The notes: generated by a model not told the origin, from the sequence alone. A DNA stretch of 64,000 nt from Piezodorus guildinii (GCA_023052935.1 CM041295.1:17670880-17734879), one strand, 5' to 3'; positions 31,190 through 43,260 are shown, numbered from the stretch's first letter. Program-made: numbers and translations.

Positions 31190-32379
31190 AGAATTAAAGT
31201 TTATAAGAAGTAAATAGCCATTTATAATTAATTGGCAATGATACAAAAACTGATGAAAGTAAAATGTAATGGAATTCAATAACGAACTAAATGAGAAAGA
31301 GTAGAATTATTTTACCATATTACTTATTTTTTCCGATTTTCTTTACAAATTGTCTTCTTCTAAAGAGAATTTAATCTTTCAGATTCGAAGCAATTAACCA
31401 TCAAGTGCTGCTATCATTGATGAAAAAATGGTAAACACGCAGCATTTATATAGATGATAGTTATATAGATGTAAAATACAAAGTTGTAGAGGTTAATGCA
31501 TACTTACACATTTCCTTTTTTTCCCTAGAATCACTTACCGAACAGTAATAGTAATAAGGAACTTCCTAACTATATCAAATAACAGTTAAAAGTAAGATCA
31601 ATGTGTACAAGGCCTGGATGGATGGAAAAGAACGACGGTGTAACGGTTCCTCAGTTCGTCGTTCCAAACCGACGGTTTTCCATCATTATTTTCCTTCCTT
31701 CCAACCGATGGACTGGAAGGACGAAATGAACGATCGCGTAAGTGAGACTTTAGAGCGCATTGAAAAAAAAAAAAAAAACGTCTTACTTTTATAGTCCTTT
31801 GCTAACGATTCCGATAAAAATTATCCATATTACTCCACATAGTAAAATTCATCGACGTTTCTAAAGTTGTAGAGACCAGTAAATTTTACGGATATGCTTA
31901 AAATTTATTTAAAATTTTGATGATTTCTAAGGAATTCGCTTCACCTCTACCAATCGGAGAACACCACCAACGATTCCCACAAAATAAACCAATCTAATCC
32001 CAATTTTAATTTAGATTATGTAATTATTTGCTTACGTTGTTGATTCACTGTACACCTATTGTTGATTAGCTATGTCTTATATTTCATACCTGTCATAATT
32101 CCATGACAATAGTATCTATGAGAAAGTTCCCCTATCGCTGCATCACAATGGAGTTTCCTATTTTTAATATTGAGTCATCTTCCATCAGACAAACTCTCTC
32201 TTCTGTTCTCACTTTTTTTTTCAAAATACTATGATTGGGCGATTATAAAGTACAATAAGCCAAAACATGTTGGGAATATTAGATTGAGTGATGTATTCAT
32301 GTCACAACTGATAATGCACTAATATGACTCAGTTAGTCTGATGGGAATTCATTCATGGATATTTTTCTTTATTTTTTAA
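31190..32379. other. Family V remainder, then unassigned DNA
   Basis: 31190-31320 is V sequence continuing beyond the LINE insertion. At 31600-31700 a stretch with acggtgtaacggttcc and cgttccaaaccgacg has tRNA-like A/B-box spacing and could be an unrecognised SINE. Nothing else is assigned. Confidence 0.4.
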
Positions 32380-32940
32380 GAATATATTATTTATTGAATA
32401 AAACTGTATTCGTTAATACATCTAGAAAATAAGCTGTATGATAAAATTCATGAATAATAGATGAAGAAAAACTGCCCATTGGGAGCACTCCAATAGGTGA
32501 TGAAAACTAGGATGTCTAGTGGCCATTTTCTTTTCAGAAGCCTCGGAGGATGGAACGGAAGAGGAAGCAAGGATTAAAACTAGTAGGTGAGAGTGGAAAT
32601 GCAGTTTTTCATGGGAGGACTAATACCTGGTTTGTGCTAAATAAGCAACATATTGGTCATTGAGTTCTTTATAGATGGGTTTATTCGTGACAAAGTTAAG
32701 AACATTGAGGTTTTTACGAAGGATTTCGGTTTGTAAGGATTGGATACGGGAAGCATTCGATGGTATAGTAGACCCCCAAAGATCAATTCCATAAGCCCAG
32801 ATAGGTCTTATGGTTGTGATATAGATCAGCTTTTTGTAGGTAAGTGGATGATTGGAGAGTATATCTAGAAGTGTTGAAGTAGAGGAAATAGCAAAGGTAC
32901 TGCGTTCTAACGATGGAACGAGAGATAATTTCAATGTTTT
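32380..32940 (-). mobile_element. LINE-D (Jockey-like) 3' fragment
   Basis: On the minus strand a frame at 32934-32620 reads ...LIYITTIRPIWAYGIDLWGSTIPSNASRIQSLQ... and then breaks; the rest of the C-terminus (32600-32460) follows in other frames. The Jockey signature 'IRPIWxYGxxLWG' is clear. LINE-D is a sister of LINE-B/C and is present eight or more times in the window, always decayed. Confidence 0.75.
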
Positions 32941-33079
32941 TAAATTTTATTTAAGAAGATAATAAAATATATCACATTAATTTGGAGAGTAATTAGGTCT
33001 GTGAGATTCGATTTATACCATATACAAGGTAAATAAAAGGTAAACAATTAATAACAAATGTTCTAATTGATAATATATT

Positions 33080-33640
33080 TATTGAAATTTACATCTATAC
33101 GATAAATACATCTAGTAAATTTAAATAGAATGTAAAACAAAGGTATGATGCATGTGTAGAGAAACTATCCATTGGTAGCACTTTAAAAAATGTCAGAATG
33201 TCTCGTGGCTGCGTTCTTTTCAGGGGCCCGGGGTAATCATGAATTAAAGAGGAAGCAAGGAATGAAACTGGTAGGCTAGAATGGAAGTTTGGCATGGAGA
33301 GATTGGTTCCTGGTTTGGACCAAATCCTGCAACATATGGGACTTCAAGGTTATTATGGGTTAGTTTGTGATTAGGATCTTACGAAGGATTTAGCATTGTG
33401 AGGATTGGATACGAGAAAAAATCGATGGTTTAGTAGAGTCCCAAAGCTCAACTCCTCAAGTTTAGATTGGCCGAGTGATGGTCAGGTAAACGAGCCTTAA
33501 GGTTAGAGCGTCTGTCTAGTAATTGTTGAAGTAGAGGAAATTACAAACAGTTTCTTGTTGTCATAGACTTGTATGAGCATTCTAAGTTAGACGATGGTCA
33601 AGATGGAGTCCTAGGTAATGGATCTGTTCCACAAGGACTG
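33080..33640 (-). mobile_element. LINE-D 3' fragment
   Basis: The phrases seen in other copies (accattggtagcac, aaaatgtcagaatgtctcgtgg, ggtttagtagagtcccaaagctc) occur in the same minus-strand order, with an A-rich end near 33080. It has several frame breaks. Confidence 0.65.
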
Positions 33641-34604
33641 TTATTGAAGGACACTATAGGGCTGGAAGTCATAGCTTTGCGATGGGTGGTAAAGGTTGTT
33701 TAGGGGGATCTTTTGGAATTGGTTTTTCACTATCCAGTTCTGACACCGTAATTCTGGGTGTTTGATGTGGAATTGAAGAGTATGGGAGGCAATATAAAAA
33801 AATGAGCGAGAATAAATTAAAACCAAAACTAATTCAAAACCCATTTGAAATTGTTCAGTTTGAATTACTTTTTTTTTTTTTTTTTTTTTCTAATCATTCC
33901 ATATTATATTAATTCACTAATATCAGTATTACTATTGTTCATTGTGAAACAGATTGTAATAATTCTCAATAAATGAATATTTAAAAACAAATTCACTAAT
34001 GTCAGCCTTATTGTCCAAATATTTGTAACTTGTACACCATATAGTCAAAGCTTAATTTGTTTCATAATTCTTCATTCAGTCCCTTTTGAGATATTTCCCT
34101 TTAAATATTGCAAACAACAAATGGTGACCATATGTTTAGGAAAGGAAAGGAAATATCGAACCTTAAGCATAAACGAATTCGCTAGCCTGCTAATGAATGG
34201 CAGGATTAAGCATCTCGAATCATGATTTTTTCCGCGACATGAACTATAACCTACTACAGCACCATAGCAATCATTAATAAGTTTATCTGTTATAAAATAA
34301 AATCTCCCCATTGATGTTTTGGCGATCCGTGAGACGGTTGCTTTGAACTAGAGGGCGAAGTCCTCTAGATGAAAATCCGACTAAGAATACCGGTTCCAAG
34401 TCCCCACGCAAGCCCTACCCCTCCCCACCACTACTATCTACACACATCCTTTCTCCAACAGAATTTTGGTTTCCCAAAAAATAATTTAAAATAAACACAA
34501 AAATGATTGTTAAAAACCAAGACATGTATTACCTAGCGATAGCTCAGTTAGGTTGAATACATCAAATTATATTTGATTGCTTATTCATTTAATATCAATT
34601 TTAC
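33641..34604. other. Unassigned DNA
   Basis: A T-run at 33869-33890 is the only marked feature; 34310-34440 is GC-richer and apparently single copy. No convincing frame. Confidence 0.5.
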
Positions 34605-34772
34605 GATGGTGTGGCAAATCAGACAATGCAAATGTGGGAGTCCTTAATTTTTTCTATACAGCTTTAGTTAGCATAAGGATCTTTAAAAATAATTAAAATC
34701 CTAGGAACATCTGTCCTGTTTGAACGCGCGACTTTGGGCCTAAAATTCTGCTTGCTACTACACCTCAGAGGA
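34605..34772 (-). mobile_element. SINE-B copy, diverged
   Basis: On the minus strand: head near 34770 (ggtcctctgaggtgtagtag), tRNA-like ttcaaacaggacag, cctaggattttaatt, aagatccttatgc and an end near gccacaccatc. Order agrees with 24331-24620. Confidence 0.65.
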
Positions 34773-34972
34773 CCAATAAAATTAATTAATTTTTCACGAA
34801 ATTATTTGTTTTGTTTTTTTTTACATTCACTTATTACCTAATTTTTTTTTTGTTTTTTTTTTACAACATTAATCTATATTTGTATAGAATGCATCTGCAA
34901 AATTTTAAAACATTGATTGGAAATCATTACAATGCTCAACTTATTTGCTAAAGTTTATCTTGTGCATCGATT

Positions 34973-35215
34973 TTTCACCTAAAATATACATAAAGTATAT
35001 AGTAAGGGAAATTATTTGGACTGTAAAAATGTTCTAATTAGAATTTTCAACAGAACATACGTTTTAGGGTACCCTGAATCCAAATGCCTAAGGCCCGCAA
35101 AAGGTATGTGTTAATGTGTGGAAAGTCTAGCTGAAAAACTGAAGTCTTACGAAACTGAAATTTCATACATAAGACAATTATATGCTAAAGAAATGTTACA
35201 GTAACTTGGCTTTAC
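34973..35215 (+). repeat. W family 5' fragment
   Basis: aaagtatatagtaaggga, catacgttttagggta, gaaactgaaatttcata and aaatgttacag follow W order; the match ends where LINE sequence begins at about 35216. Confidence 0.7.
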
Positions 35216-35505
35216 TTCTCCAACTGTCGCAGAGTATTTCCTTGCGTCATTCCTTCACCAAGTTATTCAATCCCGCCGCCCATCATACATTTTTCACCTT
35301 CTACAATTAAAATCCTCTGCCCGTCCCTGTTGTACAAGCTTCAGGCCTTCAGATTTATAGGCCACCGAACTGCATATTTCGACAAATCCTTTCTCATTCG
35401 ATCCTCAATCCTATTGAATATCCCTCCTTCCATCCCTAGCTCCAACTCTCTTTCTACCTTCAAATCCCGCATATTTCATCACTTAATGAATATAAAGGCT
35501 CAATA
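35216..35505 (+). pseudogene. CR1/Jockey-like LINE C-terminus, decayed
   Basis: Reading frames with shifts give a basic RSRP-type patch, YFDKSFLIRSSILLNIPPSIPSSNSLSTFKSR and a stop. This is the same C-terminal LINE tail as at 28824-29121, a diverged relative. Confidence 0.55.
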
Positions 35506-35785
35506 GAATTGAAAACAAGCTTCTTTTTTTTTCCAGTTGTAAAAGGGTCATATAACATAGAATATTCGTTTGAGTGCAGTGGAGCTGTTTTGAGAGATAT
35601 TTAACCAAATTAGAGCTATTACTCAGTGCTTTTATAATTTACTTAACATAACCGGGATATACATTACGAGAAATCACGAATATCATATGATTAGTGAGAG
35701 TACATTATTATAAATGATAAAGAAATTAACATGTAAGGATTTTGCTTAATAATTCAAATTGCAATATTATGTCTCTCGGGTGTCA

Positions 35786-36090
35786 CACAATTTACTGCCG
35801 TCTAAAATCTAAGACAGTATATATCCCATCCCCTCTTTTGGTAACTAGGTGCTCCAAGCTAGCCCCCAGATAGATAAACTCTTCAACCTTTTCAATCTTA
35901 TGATGCTTGAGCCACTCTTGGTTCTCTCTTGTTAGACGGGATGGTATGGTAGACATATATTTAGTTTTTGCGGTATTAATTCCGACACGGATTTTTGCTG
36001 CCAACTTGACTAAAGCTGTAAATGTTTCATGTACTGCATCGAAGGTTTTACCATTTATATCGATATTATCAGTGGATACTAGTATCTGAA
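35786..36090 (-). pseudogene. RTE-like LINE reverse transcriptase fragment
   Basis: The minus frame reads DNIDINGKTFDAVHETFTAL, then INTAKTKYM and KVEEFIYLGASL. These are the conserved blocks around and just after the 'ADDIDII' active site of RTE-type LINE polymerases in animals. Everything upstream is missing. The 3' piece ...YLGASLEHLVTKRGDG is repeated at DNA level near 37715-37745. Confidence 0.72.
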
Positions 36091-36329
36091 AAACGACTCA
36101 AGGTTTTCGAGAGTGAGCGTTCACATAAAACCTTTGTTCCGAAGAGAGTTGAGGCCACTGGAGAATCCAGACAACTACGCTACGTGCAATTACAGAGCTT
36201 GTAATAAAACCCCTCAAGTATCAAAGAAGTTTTAGTATCGCGGTGGCTCAAATGGGCATGTAAATTTGTAAAGCTTAGTAAAGAATGAATTGTTAAAAAA
36301 ATAATATGCGTTGGTTATACCAACGGATA

Positions 36330-36495
36330 AACCCATAAGAGGTGGCCAAAGCGTAGGTGGGAGGGTTGTGTTTAGTCGGATCTCGGGGGCTTGGGCTTGA
36401 ACTGTGGTCATTGGATTGAACGGTGTTGGCAAAGATAAGTGGTATCTGCATCGAACCTTGGTGTTCACTTAGCCTGTTATTATTATTACAATTCC
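36330..36495 (+). mobile_element. RTE-like LINE 3' end
   Basis: Ends in gttattattattaca, a TTA-repeat tail typical of RTE-like LINEs. The preceding 150 bp match 59010-59180 (aggtgg(g)agg, tcggatctcg(g/c)g(g/a)gcttg, gtatc(t/g)gca). The C-terminal peptide is frame-broken. Confidence 0.6.
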
Positions 36496-36499
36496 CTTC

Positions 36500-37000
36500 C
36501 TTTTTAATGATTCACGACCGAAATCCTCGTTTAGTAACGAGAAGTGTTTTTCGAAAATAAGAACTCGGGAAAGATGAGTTAGTTGGGAGCGCGATGATGG
36601 GATAGAGAGAGGGCTCAGGTGGTAATGGGCAATCGATAGCTAGAGCCGTCATCCGGGGCTTAATGAATTAGCCCTCCTGGTCTAGGGCATCCAAGGCACT
36701 CCCCAATCAGCTGAATCGCTAATCGGAATAGCCAGCGCATTTTAGCCAATATCCTATGTAACTTAATTGCCTCCCCTCATCCTCTAATTGCAGGAGCTCT
36801 CCTGACACAACAAAGGGACGATGACCCAGTTGCGGGGTAATAACAGAGTGTAACCCAACGGCGCCGCTATCAACTCTGTCTCCAGGAATCCCAGTTAGCA
36901 GTGAGCTTGTAAAGGAGCCTGTTAAATGACGACGCTTAAGGTGCCGTATATTGGAGTGACACTGTGCGCTACAAGTGACAAGAGAGAATCCTCACTACAA
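36500..37000. other. GC-richer single-copy island
   Basis: No repeat family, no long frame, and a composition clearly different from the surroundings (for example ggcgccgctatcaac and agccagcgcatttt). Candidate conserved non-coding or regulatory sequence; see findings. Confidence 0.45.
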
Positions 37001-37960
37001 AATAAAACATATGCATTTCAAAGTGAGCCTGCAATGTGAGAAATTAATGTCAAGTATTTTTTCTAAAACATTTTTTTCTTTTGATCTTTCCCTCCACTAG
37101 TTATACAGATATTTTAATAACATCCCTCTGTTACTCTAGAAATCCCGAAGGCATATTATTATACTCCTCAGGAAACACAATGATAGAGTTGGTTCTAGTG
37201 TTATCTTTAGGGTTTTATTACTTAATAAAGTTTAAGATACTGGATTAATATTGGCATAGCCTATCTCTTTTCCCTTTAAATTTTTAAAACGATATATCAA
37301 TGGATAATATTAAATTAAATCTGATTTTAGAGTTCATTTCTTTCCCATTTATAATAAAGCTTCCCGCATAGTAAAACGACATTGCGTGCTACATCTAGCG
37401 AGAAATTCTCGAAAAATTATAACGAAAAACCAATAACCTCGGCCACCTTCATAAGGTAGGGATGGTGTTTTAGGGCGACAGATGACGAGATTATTACCCC
37501 CGCGCCACCTTCATAACTAAAAACTATATTTACATACTGCCTCTGGTAACTTAGAATTATACCCTGACAACTACATATAACTTATCACTTAGGTAGACAA
37601 GGCATAAATCCCAAGATATCCCAGCGCCTCTCATTCTGGAGCGTCACTGGTTGTTGTTGGGAATGAAGACCATCGCCTCAAACTGTCGCTCTCACGAGCA
37701 GTATCTAGCGCCTTTTTTTGCTAACTAGGTGATCCAAGCTGCCCCTCCCCCCTCTTAAAATTTAGGCCAGCTACAGAGAGAGAGGTAGGTGAAAATTCGT
37801 GAAAGCAAGGTTTCAGAAAGTTGCAGGAGAGGAGGAAGGCACATTTTAAAAAAATAAATAAATTCCGATAATAGCATTAAATATTACATTTTAAATAGTA
37901 ATTGGTGAATTCACAGAATAACATCTACTGTGAGATAGGATACCACAATAGCTAATCGGC
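37001..37960. other. Unassigned DNA
   Basis: A short piece at 37715-37745 (gctaactaggtgatccaagct) matches the RTE-like fragment at 35838-35860. No other assignment. Confidence 0.5.
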
Positions 37961-37964
37961 GATA

Positions 37965-38480
37965 TTTCTCCGTTCAAAAAGCATCTTGGTAGAATGTTCG
38001 GCAAAATAAAAATATAAAATACAATAATTAGGCCAGTGGTCATATTCGGCTGTAAGAGTTGGACCTTAACTAAAGCAACCGAGGACCTTAACTAAAGGAG
38101 CCGAGAAATCTATGCTTAGGAAGGAGAATTTTACTACGCATTTTTTGAGTGGTGCAAGAAACGCCTGAAAATTTGAGGAGGGTGAACACCGAAGTCAAGA
38201 CTTTGTTTAATGATCTGAATGTGAGCCTATTCATCGGACTAAGACTGCACTGGGCAGGGTACGTTGCAAGGTATCCCACGCAGTAATGAATTAGCGTTTA
38301 TACAGAAAAGAACGAGTAGGAAGACCATGTTTGCACTGACAAGATTGTATGGTGCTGATGCAAGTCTGTTGGTGTCAGGAATCAGAGGATGCAGTTATTA
38401 GCAGAGAAAAAGTTCCGTTCTATGCTCGAGCAGGTCAAGTCTCGGCTCATTAAGATGGAGTGCCCATGAATAATAATAAT
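37965..38480 (+). pseudogene. RTE-like LINE C-terminal region
   Basis: Broken frames show the family landmarks in order: PVVIFGC-SWTLTKATED, a decayed core, LRLHWAGYVARY-like text (38240-38275), and ...GRPCLH-like text. A tail aataataataataga ends it near 38480. These are the signature end blocks of RTE/craft-type LINE polymerases. Several stops make it a relic. Confidence 0.65.
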
Positions 38481-38639
38481 AGAATTATCTGAAGAATAAT
38501 ATTTTTATGAACTCTAACCTTTATGTTTCTTGAGCACTTTAGCTAATGAATTATAACACGTGAAGGGAATTAATGTGCAAATAAACATACTAACAGTCAT
38601 ACACTAAATACAGGATGAAGGAGCAGTGAGAAGGTATGG

Positions 38640-39060
38640 TGAATACAGCATAAGTTTCTTAATTTATTTTATCGATGTGTACAAATATATAAAAAAGATA
38701 AATACAAGTAAATGTGTAAAAATGTTATTTGATATTGAGCTTGATAAAGACTTGTAAAGAAACTACCCTGCAGAAGCAACATCTAATCATATAAATATCA
38801 AATTATTTAACATAGCAGTTCTCGAGAATATCGTCTTTTCAGTCGCCTCGGAGGGTTTTGGAAATAGATGGAAATGAGAGGTTATGGACAAGTGGGTTTG
38901 AGTTGGCTGGTAGTTTGGAATTAAAGGAGGGTCATCTATTTCAGGATAAGATAGCTAATTAGTGATATTCAGAGCCGTATGGATGATTTTATTGGTGACA
39001 AAGTAAGAGGGATTTAGAGCTTTGTATTCAATTGCTCTTATAGAGGAAATAAGAAAAAAG
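38640..39060 (-). mobile_element. LINE-D 3' fragment, strongly decayed
   Basis: gtcttttcagtcgcctcgga, ggttttattggtgacaaagt-like and aattgctcttatagagg are the LINE-D blocks on the minus strand. No usable frame remains. Confidence 0.55.
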
Positions 39061-39399
39061 CACCCTGTATAGAGTAAGAATTTAGCAAGGTAGGCCGTCA
39101 CTATTTCCAAGGTGGAGAGAGAGAAAGTGCTGAAATTTATTTACAAGGCCTCCAGGAAATAAATGTGGAGGGTCCAGGACCGAAAGCCATTACGGCCTCT
39201 TCACAAGGAGCTGGCTACTTAGCCAAGTAAAAAAGATACAGGGACCCAGACCTGCCTTGTCCTCATAGAGATTTTCATTACAACATATCTGCAATTATTT
39301 ATCCGATCATTAGGTTCATATTTAGGTATTAATTAATTAGACAAACAATATTTTAATTCCTAGATGTATACATAAACAATTAAACTAAATGATCAAGCA
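39061..39399. other. Unassigned DNA
   Basis: No gene or shared repeat seen. Confidence 0.5.
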
Positions 39400-39540
39400 C
39401 GGCCAAAAGGAGTGGGTGTGGTAAGTCTGGGTATGAAATGAAAGTCGGACGAAACCGAAATTCCATAATAACACATTTGCATGCCTTGAGATGTTACAGC
39501 AACTTTTTCACCCGATATCGATGAACTAAACGACCAACTA
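39400..39540 (+). repeat. W family internal fragment
   Basis: gtggtaagtctggg, aagtcggacgaaaccgaaatt and gagatgttacagcaactttttcac follow W. Confidence 0.65.
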
Positions 39541-39552
39541 TTGTATTATATG

Positions 39553-39720
39553 TAGGGATCACCTGTGGTGTAATGTCTAGTATAACATCCTTCTATAACC
39601 AAGGTCGCGGGTTCAAGCCCGTTTGGTAGTCCTAGGATTTTTATTTGTCCCAAGCCTGTGCGATGCCAGGTACTCCTTAAAGATCCATAACATAATGCTT
39701 CATGCTATTAGACTTTTTAA
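39553..39720 (+). mobile_element. SINE-B copy with good B box
   Basis: tagggatcacctgtggtgta (A-box region), cgggttcaagcccg (B box), ggtagtcctaggattttt and cctgtgcgatgccaggtact. Truncated at the 3' end. Confidence 0.75.
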
Positions 39721-39779
39721 AGTTCCATGCGTTTTTTAAAAAGTTGATATCAATACAAACTTTTGATCTATTACATGTT

Positions 39780-39945
39780 GCCATTTTTCAGGTATTTTTT
39801 CGACATTTGGTCATCAGCAACAGTTGAAGGACGACCCGAGCGCTTTGTGTCTTCCAAATCTCTCCGGAGATAACCACTCACGGACGGGGCTTTCCCTCAA
39901 GGCACTATCGCCGTACAGTACACACTGCAAATGTTGCTAACCGTG
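39780..39945 (-). pseudogene. Mariner transposase N-terminal remnant (third family)
   Basis: On the minus strand a short frame reads DLEDTKRSGRPSTVADDQ, the conserved linker between the two DNA-binding domains of mariner transposases. Upstream, broken frames show an SVSGYLRR-like helix. No ends were located. Confidence 0.6.
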
Positions 39946-40135
39946 CAGCGGATTTTCCTTTTCGAAAATAAAAAATCATTAAATGACGAAAATGAACTTG
40001 TTTCTCTTTTATTTTGATCAAGAAAAGGAATTTCGGTTAAAGCAGATACATAAAAGAAGCTTAACTAATCCTTTTTTAAATTATGTAAATGTTATTGACC
40101 GAATAAACATGATTTTATAAACACAGAGAGGATTA
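39925..40135 (+). repeat. Family X fragment
   Basis: Matches 15545-15770 in blocks. Nature unknown. Confidence 0.5.
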
Positions 40136-40139
40136 AATT

Positions 40140-40519
40140 GAAATATTTTAAAACGCTAGGAACTTATTTTACAATCCAATACTTCATATTTTATTTTTAT
40201 TTCCTTTGCTATTTTTTCTTTTAACTATACTTCATATTTTATTTTAATTTATTATTTTATTATTATGTTTGTCATCTAGCTTTTGCTCCACTTCGCGTTA
40301 CGTTATATTCTTGTTTTAACAATTTTCCTTTTTTTATTTCTCTATTTACTCATATTAATATATATTTTATTTATTAATTTATTTACCTCATTTTTATCTC
40401 TGTTAATTTCTTATGTAATTTTCTGTCATTATCAAACACCTACATTATATATTGCGTTTTAGCCCCAGCAAAGTGGGACGAAACATTGGATTTTTCGTTT
40501 TTTTTTTTTTTTTTTTTTT
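40140..40519. other. T-rich DNA with a fold-back-type motif
   Basis: Near 40455-40490 the string gccccagcaaagtgggacgaaacattgg has the stem-CGAAAC part of the terminal motif described for the fold-back elements, without a CTGATGA. A T-run closes it at 40499-40519. Confidence 0.35.
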
Positions 40520-40619
40520 GGAAAAATAACTCTTATTCCGGGAAATTTTATCCACTAGAAATAAGGTGCTAGGAACAGACGAAGTCCAGTTTTTTTAGCT
40601 TCACTTAGTAACATACTTA

Positions 40620-41240
40620 AAAGATTAAAATTAATTAAATAAAAGATACAAATAAAATAAATGACAACTTTAAATGAATTTAATCAAAGCCAAGATGAAT
40701 TACATTTGAGAGGAAATGCAATCTTAATGGAATTTGATAAGTAAATGGTGTTGGAACGTGGCTAGTGATGGTACTATACGGAGAGAGATGGGTATGGGTT
40801 CCAAAGTATTGTAGCACGGATGATAAAGGACTTTTCAAAGGAAGCAGTTCCAATAGATGGTACATATAAAGTGGTAGGTTGAGATATTGTGTTTAGGGTG
40901 TGAGGAGTGAGGTCAAGGATATAAGAAGGTTTTCTGGCTCTCAAGAATTCGAATAAGAAGATAGCAAGTAGGTATTTTCTTTTGGAATCAGGATAGAGCT
41001 ACCCTAGACCATAATGTAAGTGAGAAACGTAAGATCGTCTGGAGAGGCCTCCAATAAGTCTTATTCGACAATATTTTTAGCCTTATCTCGTTCTTGCCTA
41101 GGCATCCATAGTCAAAGAGGGAGAGTATGAGAGAGAACACTTAGAGACGGCGGGTACTTCTATGAAAAGAGCTCGGAAAGTTAGAGCTGTTTAAGGATAG
41201 ACATGGATTTCCTGATATCCTGGGGCATAATAAATTTATA
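40620..41240 (-). pseudogene. LINE ORF2 C-terminal relic (LINE-H)
   Basis: On the minus strand, frame-broken text IGTASFEKSFIIRATILWNPYPS followed by a tail near 40680 is the LINE C-terminal pattern (SFxxR...LWNxLP). Upstream (40900-41200) the sequence has the codon-like texture of a LINE but no long frame. Clade not certain. Confidence 0.5.
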
Positions 41241-41261
41241 TTAACTATTATAATGGTGGTA

Positions 41262-41905
41262 AATGAAAGTTGCGCGCACAAGATTTGTTTTGTATTTTAC
41301 TTTCACTTACTATATATAGTAAGGGGAGGTATTGCGATCCTGAAAATTTTCGAATTCCAGTTTTCAACGGAAATACACGTTTTAGGGTCCCCCTGAATCC
41401 AAATAACTAGTCCCGCAAAAAGGTCTGTGTGTATGTGTCCGCGCGCGTGGGTGTGGTAACTCTAGCGCAAAAACGAAAAGTCGTACGGAACTAAAATTTT
41501 ATATTGAAGACTACTATACGCCCGAGATGTTACAGCAATTTTTTCACTAAAATTGGCTGACCGGAAGTCCTACTTTAACCTATGCATTTAGCACGTTTTT
41601 ACTAATTTCTCAAAAACGGCTCTAACGATTTTTATTAAACTCGCTATATATATATATATATATATATATATGTTAAATTTAATGGGCTTTAATATCATGT
41701 AGGTTTCATTTTGATTGAAATAGTCTGACGGGGCAAAAAAAAAAAAACCTTACTGAATCTCTTATATAATACTATAACATATTATTTAATAAAACATATC
41801 TTTCTATTAAAATCCGATGTAAATAATTCTTTAACAATTTATTTTCGTATATTAATAACAGAGGTAAGTGAAAGTCGTGTGTTGCTTGTACAAGTTTTTT
41901 TTTAT
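41262..41905 (+). repeat. W family copy preceded by a W 3' end
   Basis: At 41264-41290 ggtaaatgaaagttgcgcgc is a W 3' end; only some 10-15 bases later, at about 41304, a new W copy starts (tttcacttac, atatagtaaggg). It runs to the 3' end at about 41905 (gaggtaagtgaaagtcgtgt). It is internally shorter than the 7265 copy and contains (TA)n at 41645-41671. Confidence 0.7.
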
Positions 41906-42152
41906 AGATGCTTTAGGTTATATATTTATTGATCAGATAAAATAATATTAAAAAATATTATTGGAGAATTAACCCAAGTTGGACAAGTTTGTGAACCCCT
42001 TGAGCTGGTCGCTCTAATCCTAATGATTATAAAGTTTCCCTCAAGTTAGGTTCGGGGTCTCTGAGCGCTGCCCCATTCTATTCATAAAATCAATAAAATA
42101 ATACAATGATAATTAATAAAGTATTCAATAATTAGTTCAAAAAAACAGCCCA

Positions 42153-42383
42153 CAAGACCAACTTATTTTATTTGTTAGCCGACGTTTTGTCCTACACTGT
42201 GGGCCTTCATCAGGGCTAAGAAATACAATAACTTTAATATTAAAGGAATTAGTATTAAAGGAATGTAACATCAAAAGAAAATTTCTTTTTATTGTCTTGG
42301 TTGTCATCTTGTTTTTCCTAGCCCTCATGAAGGTCCACAATGCAGATCGAAAAATAGGTACACAAATAAAATAAATTTGTCTT
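42153..42383. mobile_element. Fold-back element with ~70-bp imperfect arms
   Basis: Left arm 42153-42223 and right arm 42313-42383 are inverted repeats at roughly three quarters identity. Both include ttattttatttgt / acaaataaaata and gggccttcatcagggcta / tagccctcatgaaggtcc. The left arm carries CTGATGA on the minus strand (42213-42207); the right has CTCATGA (42324-42330). The element has no coding capacity. Confidence 0.65.
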
Positions 42384-42713
42384 ATTTATGTGTTTATTCA
42401 AGATTTTTAATTTTCGTGATATTTTTACCAGTTATTCTATATTTTTTTCTAAATTTGAAACCTTAGATAAAAAAACAAACAAAACAAAAAAACTCTGACT
42501 AATACTTTTAGTTGGGAAGCCATTTTAATTGAGCTTCCTGGCTGAAAATATTTTTTAGGAAAACATGTCTGACTATTGTCATTTTTAAAATATCAAATTG
42601 AAACAAAAACCATATGCTAAGAGTGTTTACATTTTTTGTCCTCACAATAGATTAACAGTAAAGAAATTGGTTTCAAAAATTCTCAAAATTAATATTTTAT
42701 TATTAAATTTACA
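42384..42713. other. Unassigned AT-rich DNA up to the LINE
   Basis: No gene. Ends in aaatttaca, the target duplication of the Jockey LINE. Confidence 0.6.
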
Positions 42714-43260
42714 GCCGCGGTGATTCGAGGAGCCCAGAAGCGGATCTCGACCGAGAGCCTAGTCATCGGGAAGTTCCGCTTTGGCTTCTAGAAAACCACG
42801 TGATAACACTATACTGAGCAGATCTGCACGAAATCAATGTACGATCAATGTTCAGTTGTGCCATCACCTGACACACACTTCAAACAGCTGATGCGCTCGA
42901 TGATAACAGTCATACGTTACTTCGTCTCTCAGATTTTTGCTCTTTTCAGTAGGAATTCGCTTGAGTTCAGTCTGGAAAACATCACTAGACTTCAAGAAAA
43001 CCACAGCAGTGAATATTGGAGAAATATCGGTAAGCAAAGTTATAATTTACTTTGTACAATCACGAAAAGTGAAAGGAGGGTCACTGATCAGCTGATCGCC
43101 GCTAGCTCGGCAAGCTCGGGCTTGCTTTTCTTTAACTTATCTTTCTTTTATTATTATTCCTTCTCATTCTCATTTCATTATTTATCTATTATTATTATTT
43201 TATTTTATTTTATTTTTTTTATTTATTTTTTTTTTATTTTTTTTTTTTTTTTTTTTATGA
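42714..43260 (+). promoter_or_regulatory. 5' UTR of the Jockey LINE, probable internal promoter
   Basis: Starts gccgcggtgattcgaggag, a GC-rich start unlike the flanks, then a longer leader with T-rich end (43195-43256). Jockey-type elements carry an internal Pol II promoter at the start of the 5' UTR; here that is inferred from position only. The 155-codon frame within it is not a recognisable protein. Confidence 0.55.
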
